A DNA stretch of 64,000 bases from Candidatus Omnitrophota bacterium (GTDB lineage: Bacteria > Omnitrophota > Gorgyraeia > Zapsychrales > JAKLDJ01). This document shows positions 35,437-43,403 of this stretch, piece by piece (positions within the stretch are counted from its first letter, which is position 1; every line of letters starts with the position of its first letter). Made by a program: the position numbers and the translations under genes. The notes under the pieces are model-generated. The model did no database searches, was not told the DNA's origin, and saw only the letters and a program-made list of their open reading frames with translations. The stretch lies in NCBI GenBank assembly GCA_022703585.1, contig JAKLDJ010000004.1, positions 135,594 through 199,593 on the forward strand, given 5' to 3'.

Positions 35437-37770
35437 ATGAATACCGATAAAAAAGAATATACCAATCCAGTCGGAAAAAGCGTTCCTCGCATCGACGGCA
35501 GGGGACTGGTCACCGGCCAGGCAAAATACACCTTTGACTTGAAACTTCCCGGTATGCTCATCGGAAAATTGCTGCGCAGCCCGCATGCGCATGCGAAGAT
35601 CATCAGCATTGACACATCAAAGGCCGAAAAACTGCCCGGGGTCAAGGCCATCATCACTGCCCGGGATACGCATTTAATCAAATTCGGCTCCAACGAATAT
35701 TTTTTCCCCCAAACCATCGACCAGATGGCTATTGAGGCCGATAAAGTCCGTTATATCGGCGATGAAATCGCCGCTGTTGCCGCCGTCGATGAGGAAACCG
35801 CGCAAAAAGCCCTTTCACTAATTGACGTCCGATATGAAATCTTGCCGGCTGTTTTCGATATGACCGAGGCCATGAAACCGGGCGCACCGCAGATTCACGA
35901 TGCCCTGAATAATATCGCTCTCATCTTGCCGGTTAACTTCGGCAATCCCGACCGGGCGCTAAAAGAATCAGACTACGTGCGCGAAGATATTTTTTATACC
36001 CAATCGGCGGCCCACTGCGCCATGGAGCCGCACGTCTGCGTCGGGCAATTCGAGACATTTTCTAATAAAATCACCCTTTGGACTTCCACCCAAGCGCCCT
36101 TTAAGTGCCGTGAGTCGCTGGCGAAATGCCTTAAAATGGACTTAAACAACATCCGGGTTATTAAATTGGCGGTAGGAGGGGGGTTTGGCGGAAAATTAGA
36201 AATGTTCCCCATGGATTTTGCCGCATGCCTGCTTTCAAAAAAGGCCGCGGGGCTGCCGGTTAAAATCACCTACACCCGCGAGGAGGAATTTTCTTTTTCC
36301 CGGCGCAAACATAACATGATTTATAAAATTAAATCCGGCGTCAAAAAAGACGGGACCTTGACCGCCATTACCGGCGAGGTCATTGCCGACGGCGGCGCCT
36401 ACTGCAGCTACGGGCCCACCGTCCTGGCGGCAGCCATGATGCGTATTTTTATGGTGTACAAAATAAAGAATTTTAAGATAACCGGTTTTCGCGTTTATAC
36501 CAATAACCCGATCAGCGGTGCCATCCGGGGGTTTGGAGGAGTGCAGTCCGGGTTTTCGGTTGAATCACACATGGACCTTCTGGCCGAAGGCATCGGCATG
36601 GACCCGGTTGAATTCCGCTTAAAGAATATTACCACACCCAACATGGTTACCGTGAATAAAATCATGCTCACCACCAACGGCCTTAAAGAATGCATCGAAA
36701 AGGCCACTCGTGCTTGCGATTGGAAGAATAAGCGCGGCAAGCTGAAACATCTGTGCCGCGGTATCGGTATCGGCATTGCCGCCGACGTCATGGGTTCTAA
36801 AATGTATAAGGCACACGAATCCGCCGGCTCAATTATCAAAATCGAAGAAGACGGTTCCGTCTATCTTTTTACCGGGGCCGCCGACACTGGCCAGGGTTCC
36901 AACACCGCCTTATCACAAATCGCCGCCGAAGAATTGGGCGTTAGCTACACACGTATCAAATGCACCGCCGCCGATACCGAGATAACACCCTTTGATACGG
37001 GGAGTTTTGCCAGCCGGGTAACATTCATTTCCGGGAATGCCACCAAAAACGCGGCCACCGATGCCAAAAAACAAATCTTAAACATCGTTGCCGAAGAACA
37101 CAAAATGAATGCGGATGAATTGGACATCAAGGCCGAGCAAGTCATTAACAAGAAATCCAGCTCCGTCATCATGAATTTCGACAAGGCGCTCGAACTTTGC
37201 TATTCGTTTAATTACGGCCGGCAGATTATCGGCCGGGGAAGCTATAACCCTAAAACCACACCCATCGATTTTCGTACCGGCGAAGGAAATGTCTCAGGCA
37301 GCTACGGCTTTGAGGCTCAGGTCGCCGAAGTCGAGGTCAATAAAGAGACCGGCCAAGTCAAAGTCCTTAAAATGTGGGATGCCCATGATGTCGGAAAAGC
37401 GATCAATCCCCAATCCTGCGAAGGGCAAATCGAGGGTTCGATCACGATGGGCATCGGCTATACGTTTTATGAAGATTTAAAATTTAAAAACGGCAGAGTC
37501 GTTAATCCCAATTTTGCCAATTACCGCTTGCCCCGAAGTATCGGCACCGTGCCTATTGAAACCATTTTTGTGGAAACCAACGACCCTGAAGGGCCTTTCG
37601 GAGCCAAGGGGATGGGGGAGGCATCGTTGCTGCCCACTTCCGCCGCTATCGCCAACGCCATCCAGGACGCCGTGGGTGTGCGTATCAAGGATCTGCCCAT
37701 CACGCCGGATAAGATTCTAAAAGCATTAAAAGAAAAAGATTTGATGGAAAAAAGTAAAACAAAAAGCTAA
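35437..37770 (+). CDS. Molybdenum hydroxylase, molybdopterin-binding catalytic subunit
   Basis: 777 residues, normal for this family. Order of motifs: KSVPRIDGRGLVTGQAKYT, AVGGGFGGKLEMF near residue 247 (cofactor binding), SGAIRGFGGVQSGF near residue 352, TGAADTGQGSNTALSQ near residue 485 and GPFGAKGMGEASLLPT near residue 720, where the Glu of GMGE is the catalytic base. The enzyme hydroxylates a heterocycle or aldehyde at a Mo centre. Substrate is not predictable: the active-site loop residues that separate xanthine from aldehyde or CO users are not diagnostic by eye. The presence of an XdhC-like gene at 41100 favours a xanthine-dehydrogenase-type sulfurated Mo. Confidence 0.93.
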   Translation: MNTDKKEYTNPVGKSVPRIDGRGLVTGQAKYTFDLKLPGMLIGKLLRSPHAHAKIISIDTSKAEKLPGVKAIITARDTHLIKFGSNEYFFPQTIDQMAIEADKVRYIGDEIAAVAAVDEETAQKALSLIDVRYEILPAVFDMTEAMKPGAPQIHDALNNIALILPVNFGNPDRALKESDYVREDIFYTQSAAHCAMEPHVCVGQFETFSNKITLWTSTQAPFKCRESLAKCLKMDLNNIRVIKLAVGGGFGGKLEMFPMDFAACLLSKKAAGLPVKITYTREEEFSFSRRKHNMIYKIKSGVKKDGTLTAITGEVIADGGAYCSYGPTVLAAAMMRIFMVYKIKNFKITGFRVYTNNPISGAIRGFGGVQSGFSVESHMDLLAEGIGMDPVEFRLKNITTPNMVTVNKIMLTTNGLKECIEKATRACDWKNKRGKLKHLCRGIGIGIAADVMGSKMYKAHESAGSIIKIEEDGSVYLFTGAADTGQGSNTALSQIAAEELGVSYTRIKCTAADTEITPFDTGSFASRVTFISGNATKNAATDAKKQILNIVAEEHKMNADELDIKAEQVINKKSSSVIMNFDKALELCYSFNYGRQIIGRGSYNPKTTPIDFRTGEGNVSGSYGFEAQVAEVEVNKETGQVKVLKMWDAHDVGKAINPQSCEGQIEGSITMGIGYTFYEDLKFKNGRVVNPNFANYRLPRSIGTVPIETIFVETNDPEGPFGAKGMGEASLLPTSAAIANAIQDAVGVRIKDLPITPDKILKALKEKDLMEKSKTKS

Positions 37771-37820
37771 AATAGGAAATCACAAGAATGCAAAATATGA
37801 AAAACAAGGAGGAACTTCCG

Positions 37821-38237
37821 ATGACAAAAAGAATAGCAGCCCTCATTTTCCTTACGGCAAGTCTTTGTATTTTTACATGCGCCTGCACCCTTTATCAGAT
37901 TGATTTTGAAAGCACCAGCGACAACTACTACCCGGCCAAGACTTCCGCGAACGAGGTCGTTTACCTGGAAACAGTCAACAGGCCTTACGAGGTCATTGGC
38001 ACTGTTACCGTTAATGCGGAAAGAAACCAGAAATTAGACAACGTGGTCGACAAATTAAAATTAGAGGCGGCCATTTTAGGCGGGGATGCGATCACCAATA
38101 TCCAAACCAATGCCGGAACCGGAAAGTGGGCAAAGACAAAACCTAAGAAGATTTTCGGAAACGCGAATGTCCGCACAAATTTTGTCGCCCAGGTTATCGC
38201 CTTTAAGGACGTTCAGGCTGGGCCCAAGGCTAAGTAG
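37821..38237 (+). CDS. Probable lipoprotein of unknown function
   Basis: 138 residues from ATG 37821, chosen because AAGGAGGA stands seven bases upstream; an ATG at 37788 has no such site. Signal sequence KRIAALIFLTASLCIFTCAC, with Cys residues at the end that could be the lipidated residue, though the lipobox is not canonical. The rest resembles small heavy-metal-binding/YbjQ-like folds only vaguely (LKLEAAILGGDAITNIQT). Its 3' end overlaps the convergent MocA-like gene by 25 bases. Confidence 0.6.
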   Translation: MTKRIAALIFLTASLCIFTCACTLYQIDFESTSDNYYPAKTSANEVVYLETVNRPYEVIGTVTVNAERNQKLDNVVDKLKLEAAILGGDAITNIQTNAGTGKWAKTKPKKIFGNANVRTNFVAQVIAFKDVQAGPKAK

Positions 38238-38815
38238 CTCTTTACTGCTTCAAATTCTTCGGGCGTATTAAAACTCAAGAGAATTCCTTTATCATCGACG
38301 GGCAGACACACAGTCTGCCCGTTGTATTTACGCTCAAATTCATTAAGCCCTTTTTTATCATCCCACTGTAAAAGCTGTTCTTTAAACTGCGCGCCAAACA
38401 CCGGCGGATGCCCGCGCTTTCTTTGGTAGGAGGGGATCAGAAAAGAGAAATTCCCGCTTAAAAACTTATCGATGATCCGATCGATTGTTTCTCCCTTAAC
38501 CGCCGGCATATCCACCGGCAGGAGCATGACCCCGCGGCATTCCTTAGAGACATTCCGTAGTCCAGCCTTAAAAGAAGAGGTCTGGCCAAATATGTAATCT
38601 TTGTTATAGACAACCTTGACCTTTTCATGATTTAATATATACGGTTTTATTTCTTGATAACGATCGCCTAAGACAACAATGATTTCGCTTAATTTGGAAT
38701 CAATAAGGATATTCAAAATATATTCAACGACGGTTTGCTGATTGAGCCGAGCCAGAGCCTTAGGAGAACCAAAACGGCGGCTTAAACCCGCCGAAAGAAG
38801 TATGCAGGAAATCAT
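38213..38815 (-). CDS. mocA: MocA-like molybdenum cofactor nucleotidyltransferase
   Basis: 200 residues. N-terminal MISCILLSAGLSRRFGSPKA is the nucleotide-binding loop of the MobA/MocA family, followed by VVLGDRYQEI, and GVMLLPVDMPAVKGE near residue 95, a typical MocA block. Such enzymes attach CMP or GMP to Mo-molybdopterin and here most likely form the cytosine dinucleotide cofactor for the adjacent Mo hydroxylase. It faces the hydroxylase genes and overlaps the lipoprotein gene at the 3' end. A consensus promoter ends seven bases before the start codon, so the mRNA is probably leaderless. Confidence 0.86.
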   Translation of the reverse strand: MISCILLSAGLSRRFGSPKALARLNQQTVVEYILNILIDSKLSEIIVVLGDRYQEIKPYILNHEKVKVVYNKDYIFGQTSSFKAGLRNVSKECRGVMLLPVDMPAVKGETIDRIIDKFLSGNFSFLIPSYQRKRGHPPVFGAQFKEQLLQWDDKKGLNEFERKYNGQTVCLPVDDKGILLSFNTPEEFEAVKSYLALGPA

Positions 38816-38821
38816 AGAGTC

Positions 38822-38850
38822 ATTATAGAATCCTGCTGAATCTATGTCAA
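38822..38850 (-). promoter_or_regulatory. Consensus sigma-70 promoter of mocA, leaderless
   Basis: On the minus strand: TTGACA (38850-38845), 17-base spacer, TATAAT (38827-38822). The ATG of mocA begins seven bases after the -10 box, at the expected transcript start, so no room exists for a ribosome binding site. Confidence 0.85.
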
Positions 38851-38909
38851 TTCCGGTTCTTTGCTGTCAATTAACTTTTAGCATGTGTTGGCATACGGAG
38901 GAATGATAT

Positions 38910-40391
38910 TTGTTAGTTTATTTTCTTGCCTTTGCACTTCTCGTCGTCGGATTAGGAGCCGTAGCCTGGTTATTTCTCCAGGAAGAGCAAAGAGAAAAAG
39001 AAAGCAAGGCGCCCAGCCTCTTGGACCGCCTGGGAATAGATACGCCCCCCGCCAAAGAAACTTCGGCAGAAAAGAAAGATTCCTCCGCTTCTGCGGAGAA
39101 GATTCCGGAAAAACCTCCCGAAACAATATCTATCGACCAGAAGGAAATTTCCAGCCAAGTCGAAGCATCCCTAGAGGAAATCGAAAAGCTCACGGAAGAG
39201 GCGGAATTCAAAGCCAAATGTGAGCGGCTTGAGATGATCCTTAAAGAGAAGAACGAAGAGATCGAGAAAAAAGAAAACGCCTTGTCTTCCGAGCTGAAGG
39301 CGAAAAAAGAATTCAACCGAATTAAAGACGGCCTCGAGAAAGAAATCAAGGATCTCAAAGACAAGAATCATAAAACACAACTGGAATTAAGCGCCGCGCA
39401 AGCCGAAGTCGAAACCTATCGAAAACGCGGCCTGCAACTCGAAGAGAAAATCAAAACAAAAGAGCAGGATATAAAGCAAAAAGAGCAACAGATCAACGAC
39501 CTGAATAAGCGCATTTTAACTTTTGCCACGCCGGTGCCGCCGGCCAAGGCCCCTGAGCCCGCACCGATGGTTAAACCTGAGCCGATTCCGGCAACACCCA
39601 CACCACCGGAGACACCCAAAATCGAAGTTGTTATCAGCGGGCCTTCGGCACAGCCGGTAAAATCCGAACCTGTACAAAAAGAAGCAGCTAAAGCTATTGA
39701 AGCACTTCCGGCAAAACCTGAAACGAAACAAGAGCCGAAAATAACACCTGTGCCGACAGAAGCAAAAGAAGTCCAAGCACCGGCTCCGGCACTCAAGCCG
39801 ATACCTGAAAGAACAGCGCCCGAGCCAAAACCCCCGGAACCGCCCAAGCCTCAAACCATTGAAATCAAAGAAGAAAAATCTAAGCCTGAACCTGCGCCGG
39901 TCGAAATAAAACAAGAGCTTCCGGCTAAAACCGCTGCTCAAGCAATCCCGACTCCTGAGCCTGCCCATAAGCCGGCCGAAATCAAACCCGATTCTGTGCC
40001 GCTTCAACCGCCGGCTGAAACAAAAACTCCAGCCGCACCTTTGCCCGAAACCACTATTAAAATTAAATCGGAACCTGCGCCCGAAACAAAACCGGAATCT
40101 CCATCTCCAAAGAAGCCCGAGCAAACAAAACCTCAATCACCTGCCATGCCTGAGCCCGCGCCGGCCGCAAAAGAATTACCAGAGAAAATTTCCAAGGAAC
40201 AGCCCAAGCCGGACGAACCAAAACCGGCCGAGCCCAAGCCGGAGGCCGAAGCCGAAACGGTTAAAACACCACCGGCAGCCGCTACGCCAACACCGCCGGC
40301 CGCCGCCGCGGCAACACCGCCAAAATCTGCCGGAGAAAAAAAGTTCAAGCAAGGTGAGCCTATACGCCAGCCATTTCGAAAAAGAACATAG
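38910..40391 (+). CDS. Membrane-anchored coiled-coil, Pro/Lys/Glu-rich protein
   Basis: 493 residues; TTG start with ACGGAGGA at good distance. One transmembrane helix (residues 3-22), a Lys/Glu coiled coil (about 40-205, with IEKLTEEAEFKAKCERLEMI), then about 270 residues of Pro/Ala/Lys/Glu repeats (PEPAP, KPEP, PAKP). The layout resembles TolA- or TonB-like envelope-spanning linkers, but no C-terminal receptor domain is present; the tail is basic (KFKQGEPIRQPFRKRT). Function unknown. Confidence 0.7.
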   Translation: MLVYFLAFALLVVGLGAVAWLFLQEEQREKESKAPSLLDRLGIDTPPAKETSAEKKDSSASAEKIPEKPPETISIDQKEISSQVEASLEEIEKLTEEAEFKAKCERLEMILKEKNEEIEKKENALSSELKAKKEFNRIKDGLEKEIKDLKDKNHKTQLELSAAQAEVETYRKRGLQLEEKIKTKEQDIKQKEQQINDLNKRILTFATPVPPAKAPEPAPMVKPEPIPATPTPPETPKIEVVISGPSAQPVKSEPVQKEAAKAIEALPAKPETKQEPKITPVPTEAKEVQAPAPALKPIPERTAPEPKPPEPPKPQTIEIKEEKSKPEPAPVEIKQELPAKTAAQAIPTPEPAHKPAEIKPDSVPLQPPAETKTPAAPLPETTIKIKSEPAPETKPESPSPKKPEQTKPQSPAMPEPAPAAKELPEKISKEQPKPDEPKPAEPKPEAEAETVKTPPAAATPTPPAAAAATPPKSAGEKKFKQGEPIRQPFRKRT

Positions 40392-40418
40392 CCTAAAAAT
40401 AAAAATGAGAGGAAAAAT

Positions 40419-41003
40419 ATGTTGAATCGTATTTTAACAAAGATGTTCTTCGGTATAATCGCAGTTCAATTATGCTGTATACCAGCACGTGTAAATGCCC
40501 AACCAGCAGAAAGGAACAATACCATGTCAAAACCCGTCATTGTTTTTGAAACCACGCAAGGTACAATCGAAATACAATTATTTCCCGACATCGCCCCCAA
40601 GGCCTGCAACAACATGATCGGCCTCATTGAGAAGAAATACTATGACGGCATTATCTTCCACCGCGTTATTAAAGATTTTATGCTCCAGGGCGGCGACCCT
40701 ACGGGAACCGGCCGCGGAGGAACAAGCCTTTTAGGCAACAATTTTGAAGACGAATTCAGCCCCAATGTTAAATTTGACCGCAAAGGGCTTTTGGCGATGG
40801 CGAACGCCGGGCCAAATACCAACGGCAGCCAGTTTTTTATCACCACCGTGCCCACGCCATGGTTGAACATGAAACATACGATCTTTGGCGAAGTCATCAG
40901 CGGTTACGATGTGGTTCAAAAAATAGAAAATACGCCTGTTGACGCCAACGATAAGCCGATTCAAACCCAGAAAATTATCAAGGCTACCGTAAAAAGTAAG
41001 TAA
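40419..41003 (+). CDS. Peptidylprolyl isomerase, cyclophilin type, exported
   Basis: 194 residues. A signal peptide covers the first 27 or so ([18 protein letters not shown]); an internal ATG at 40524 would give the cytoplasmic form. Cyclophilin motifs: [20 protein letters not shown] near residue 72 and [18 protein letters not shown] near residue 125. It should assist folding of periplasmic proteins. It sits between the Pro-rich protein and the XdhC-like gene. Confidence 0.93.
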   Translation: MLNRILTKMFFGIIAVQLCCIPARVNAQPAERNNTMSKPVIVFETTQGTIEIQLFPDIAPKACNNMIGLIEKKYYDGIIFHRVIKDFMLQGGDPTGTGRGGTSLLGNNFEDEFSPNVKFDRKGLLAMANAGPNTNGSQFFITTVPTPWLNMKHTIFGEVISGYDVVQKIENTPVDANDKPIQTQKIIKATVKSK

Positions 41004-41099
41004 GGTCTTTTATAATTTTCCCTGAGAATCCCCGAAAATTTGGTAAAATACTCTTACCAAATACCGGAAAATTTATATCTCTATCCGCTGATTAATACC

Positions 41100-41900
41100 A
41101 TGAACGAAGAACTCCTGCAAAAAGCCCTGGAGGCCTTTAAGAAAGAGCAAAGTTTTGCCTTTGCCACTATCGTCAATTCTACCCTCAAAGGCACTCCCCG
41201 AAAAACCGGTTCCAAGATGATCGTGCTGGAAAATGGTTCTATTTTAGGGAGCATAGGAGGGGGGCCGGTTGAAAAGGCCGCTCAAATCGCCTGCCGAAAA
41301 GCCATTAAGACTCGCAAGACCGCTCTCATCACCTACCGCCTTTTAGGGGTGAAAAATCAGCCCATCTGTGGCGGCCAAATTGATGTCTTTATCGAACCTT
41401 TTGCCGGCAAAAAACACCTAGTAATTTGCGGAGCCGGCCATATCGCTTTGCCTTTATCGATGATGGCAAAAATCCTCAATTTCAAAGTTACCGTTATGGA
41501 CAATCGCAAAGAATTTGCCAGCAAGCGGCGTTTTCCCCATGCAGACAATGTCATTCTTTGCAATCCCGCTCAAGCGCTTAAGCGCTTGATAATTAATCAA
41601 GACACCTACATAATGATTATTACCCATGGCCACAAATACGACTTTCAATGCCTGCAAGCTGCATTAAGGACCGAGGCAGCCTACATCGGGGTCATTTCAA
41701 GCCGGTCAAAAAGGATAAAATTCTTTTCCCGCTTACAGAAAATGGGCTTTTCAAAGAACCATCTGGGCAGGGTTTCTATGCCTGCCGGAATCGATATCGG
41801 GGCCCAAACTCCGGAAGAAATTGCCGTTTGCATGATGGCTGAAATCATCGCCAAATACCAGGCACCCCATATCGGAACTGCCAAATTTAAGGAAAAATAG
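41100..41900 (+). CDS. xdhC: XdhC/CoxI family molybdenum-insertion protein
   Basis: 266 residues from ATG 41100 (MNEELLQKAL); the upstream in-frame ATG at 41040 would add 20 unusual residues. N-terminal XdhC-CoxI block TLKGTPRKTGSKMIVLENG and GSIGGGPVEK, then a Rossmann domain with LVICGAGHIALPLSMMAK near residue 113. Members bind and sulfurate the Mo cofactor and hand it to xanthine dehydrogenase-type enzymes, which matches the hydroxylase genes 4 kb upstream. Confidence 0.9.
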   Translation: MNEELLQKALEAFKKEQSFAFATIVNSTLKGTPRKTGSKMIVLENGSILGSIGGGPVEKAAQIACRKAIKTRKTALITYRLLGVKNQPICGGQIDVFIEPFAGKKHLVICGAGHIALPLSMMAKILNFKVTVMDNRKEFASKRRFPHADNVILCNPAQALKRLIINQDTYIMIITHGHKYDFQCLQAALRTEAAYIGVISSRSKRIKFFSRLQKMGFSKNHLGRVSMPAGIDIGAQTPEEIAVCMMAEIIAKYQAPHIGTAKFKEK

Positions 41901-41934
41901 GGCCTTAAAAAGCACGACAAAAAGGAGAAAATAC

Positions 41935-42345
41935 ATGACCAAAGATGACGTAATTGACCTTATCAAAGATGCCGGTTTTGGCTTCCTGGCAACCGCGGAA
42001 GGCAAACAGCCACATGTGCGCCCCATGATGCCGCACTTGGACGAAAACGGCAACCTTTTATTGGCAGTACTTTCGCATTTAAGGACCATCCAGCAAATCA
42101 AAGAAAACCCCCTAGTTGAAATCTGCTATGTTGACCGAAAGATGCGGTTTTGCCGGGTCAAAGGAAAGGCCTCGGTAAGTACGAACGCGACAAACAAGGA
42201 AATAGTATTTAATAACATCCCCATGCTAAGGCAGTATTTTACCAGTCCCCAGGATCCCAATTTTACTCTTTTGGAAATAGAAACCGGCACCGTAGAAGCC
42301 ATGTCTCCGGGCCAGAAAGCCCCTGACATACTTAGCCTAAAATAG
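41935..42345 (+). CDS. Pyridoxamine 5'-phosphate oxidase family protein (flavin-binding split barrel)
   Basis: 136 residues with AAAGGAG ahead of the ATG. GFGFLATAEGKQPHVRPM and LRTIQQIKENPLVEICYVD are characteristic of the PNPOx-like split-barrel FMN proteins. They reduce flavins or small substrates; the specific role is not given by sequence. It follows the XdhC-like gene by 34 bases and precedes a large palindrome. Confidence 0.82.
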   Translation: MTKDDVIDLIKDAGFGFLATAEGKQPHVRPMMPHLDENGNLLLAVLSHLRTIQQIKENPLVEICYVDRKMRFCRVKGKASVSTNATNKEIVFNNIPMLRQYFTSPQDPNFTLLEIETGTVEAMSPGQKAPDILSLK

Positions 42346-42354
42346 CCCGTCCTA

Positions 42355-42392
42355 GGGCCTTTTAAGGGGCTTTAAAGCCCCTTAAAAGGCCC
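42355..42392. terminator. Perfect palindromic stem after the PNPOx-like gene
   Basis: A perfect 38-base inverted repeat (arms GGGCCTTTTAAGGGGCTTT and its complement) starts nine bases after the stop. It is followed by CTTTG rather than a long T-run. Most likely a transcription stop usable in both directions. Confidence 0.65.
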
Positions 42393-42845
42393 CTTTGCCA
42401 GCCTTCCAAAAGCCAATTTCCAGCTAATCAACCCTCCCTTCGGACTTCTCAAAAAAACCGGAGGGAGGGCTATAATTTCTCCAAAACTGATCACCTATTC
42501 AGACCCTGATAGAATCCTCATCTTTTTGCCTAAATTTATCCAGGTTTTATAATACACGTATACCTGGCAATTCCAGCACTATTATACTGCCCATAATGTC
42601 AAATACCTGCCAGTCCTAGTAATATCATTATAAGAGAAGTAAGTTTGAAATGGGTTATTCACATGTTTTTGCAGATTTATGCATTATCTACATCTATAAC
42701 CACTTAGAGCAATCTTACCATATTCATATAGTTAACATAACATATATTATAGGAAGTTGAGCTTACAGGTGAAATAAGGCCAAAACTGTCTTTACGGCTA
42801 ACCAGGAACAACCCACGGTCAGCAAACATTTCCCCTGATGTCGGT
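42393..42845. other. AT-rich intergenic region with a second hairpin
   Basis: No ORF of interest. It holds a 12-bp hairpin with one mismatch (42432-42469, CCCTCCC ... GGGAGGG around a loop with an A-run), which would work best as a terminator on the minus strand for the DUF134 gene, and a TATAAT just after it. The remaining 370 bases show no clear signal. Confidence 0.45.
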
Positions 42846-43205
42846 TTATTTGTGAGAACGTTTGTTGGTGGGCAACTGAGTTGATTGGGAAGAAACCGGA
42901 ACTGCGGATGATATTTGGACAGATCCGCCATGGATGCGGATGATTTTGCCGGTGACTAAGGCATTAGCAATTAGCTTTCTGGCCTCCCTCAAAATACGGC
43001 CAAATGTAGCCCTGGAAACACCCATAGCCTGGGCTCCTTGGCTTTGGTCTAATCCATTGACATCGGCTAGCCTGATTGCCTCAAACTGGTCAATTGCCAG
43101 GTAAGCTTCATCCGGCCTGCCGGGTTTTCCCCTGGGGCTAAATTGGAGAATCCTGGGAGCTTTTTGGACTATACGAACCTTTTTTGGGCGGCCTTTTGGG
43201 TGCAT
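42846..43205 (-). CDS. DUF134 helix-turn-helix protein
   Basis: 119 residues. RPKKVRIVQKAPRILQFSPR and LAIDQFEAIRLADVNGLDQS followed by QGAQAMGVSRATFGRILREA form a sigma-70 region-4-like helix-turn-helix, the signature of DUF134. Proteins of this family are small DNA-binding proteins, sometimes found near metal-cofactor genes. Its position next to the Mo hydroxylase block is suggestive only. An upstream AGCATATGCT palindrome could be an operator. Confidence 0.87.
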   Translation of the reverse strand: MHPKGRPKKVRIVQKAPRILQFSPRGKPGRPDEAYLAIDQFEAIRLADVNGLDQSQGAQAMGVSRATFGRILREARKLIANALVTGKIIRIHGGSVQISSAVPVSSQSTQLPTNKRSHK

Positions 43206-43326
43206 ATTTTTCTGATTTTATTGGTCAATTTCTGCTTTAAAATTGCCCTAAAATTACTCCAAAATTACGGTTAAAATCCTTATTCAATTATGATTAAATG
43301 CTTAAATCAACCCCATACTTATTATG

Positions 43327-43336
43327 AGCATATGCT
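43327..43336. promoter_or_regulatory. AGCATATGCT palindrome upstream of the DUF134 gene
   Basis: A perfect ten-base palindrome lies 122 bases upstream of the DUF134 start in AT-rich DNA, flanked by two CTTATTAT copies. A binding site is possible; there is no second copy in the nearby region. Confidence 0.3.
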
Positions 43337-43403
43337 TATTATAAACGGCATGATAAAAATATACAAATATAATTTTTTGAATTTAAAATGGGTATAGGAA
43401 GAA

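Noticed and set aside
38935-40348. Large minus-strand frames opposite the Pro-rich protein
   Set aside because: They are shadows of the repetitive Pro/Lys/Glu codons and have no family features or ribosome sites.
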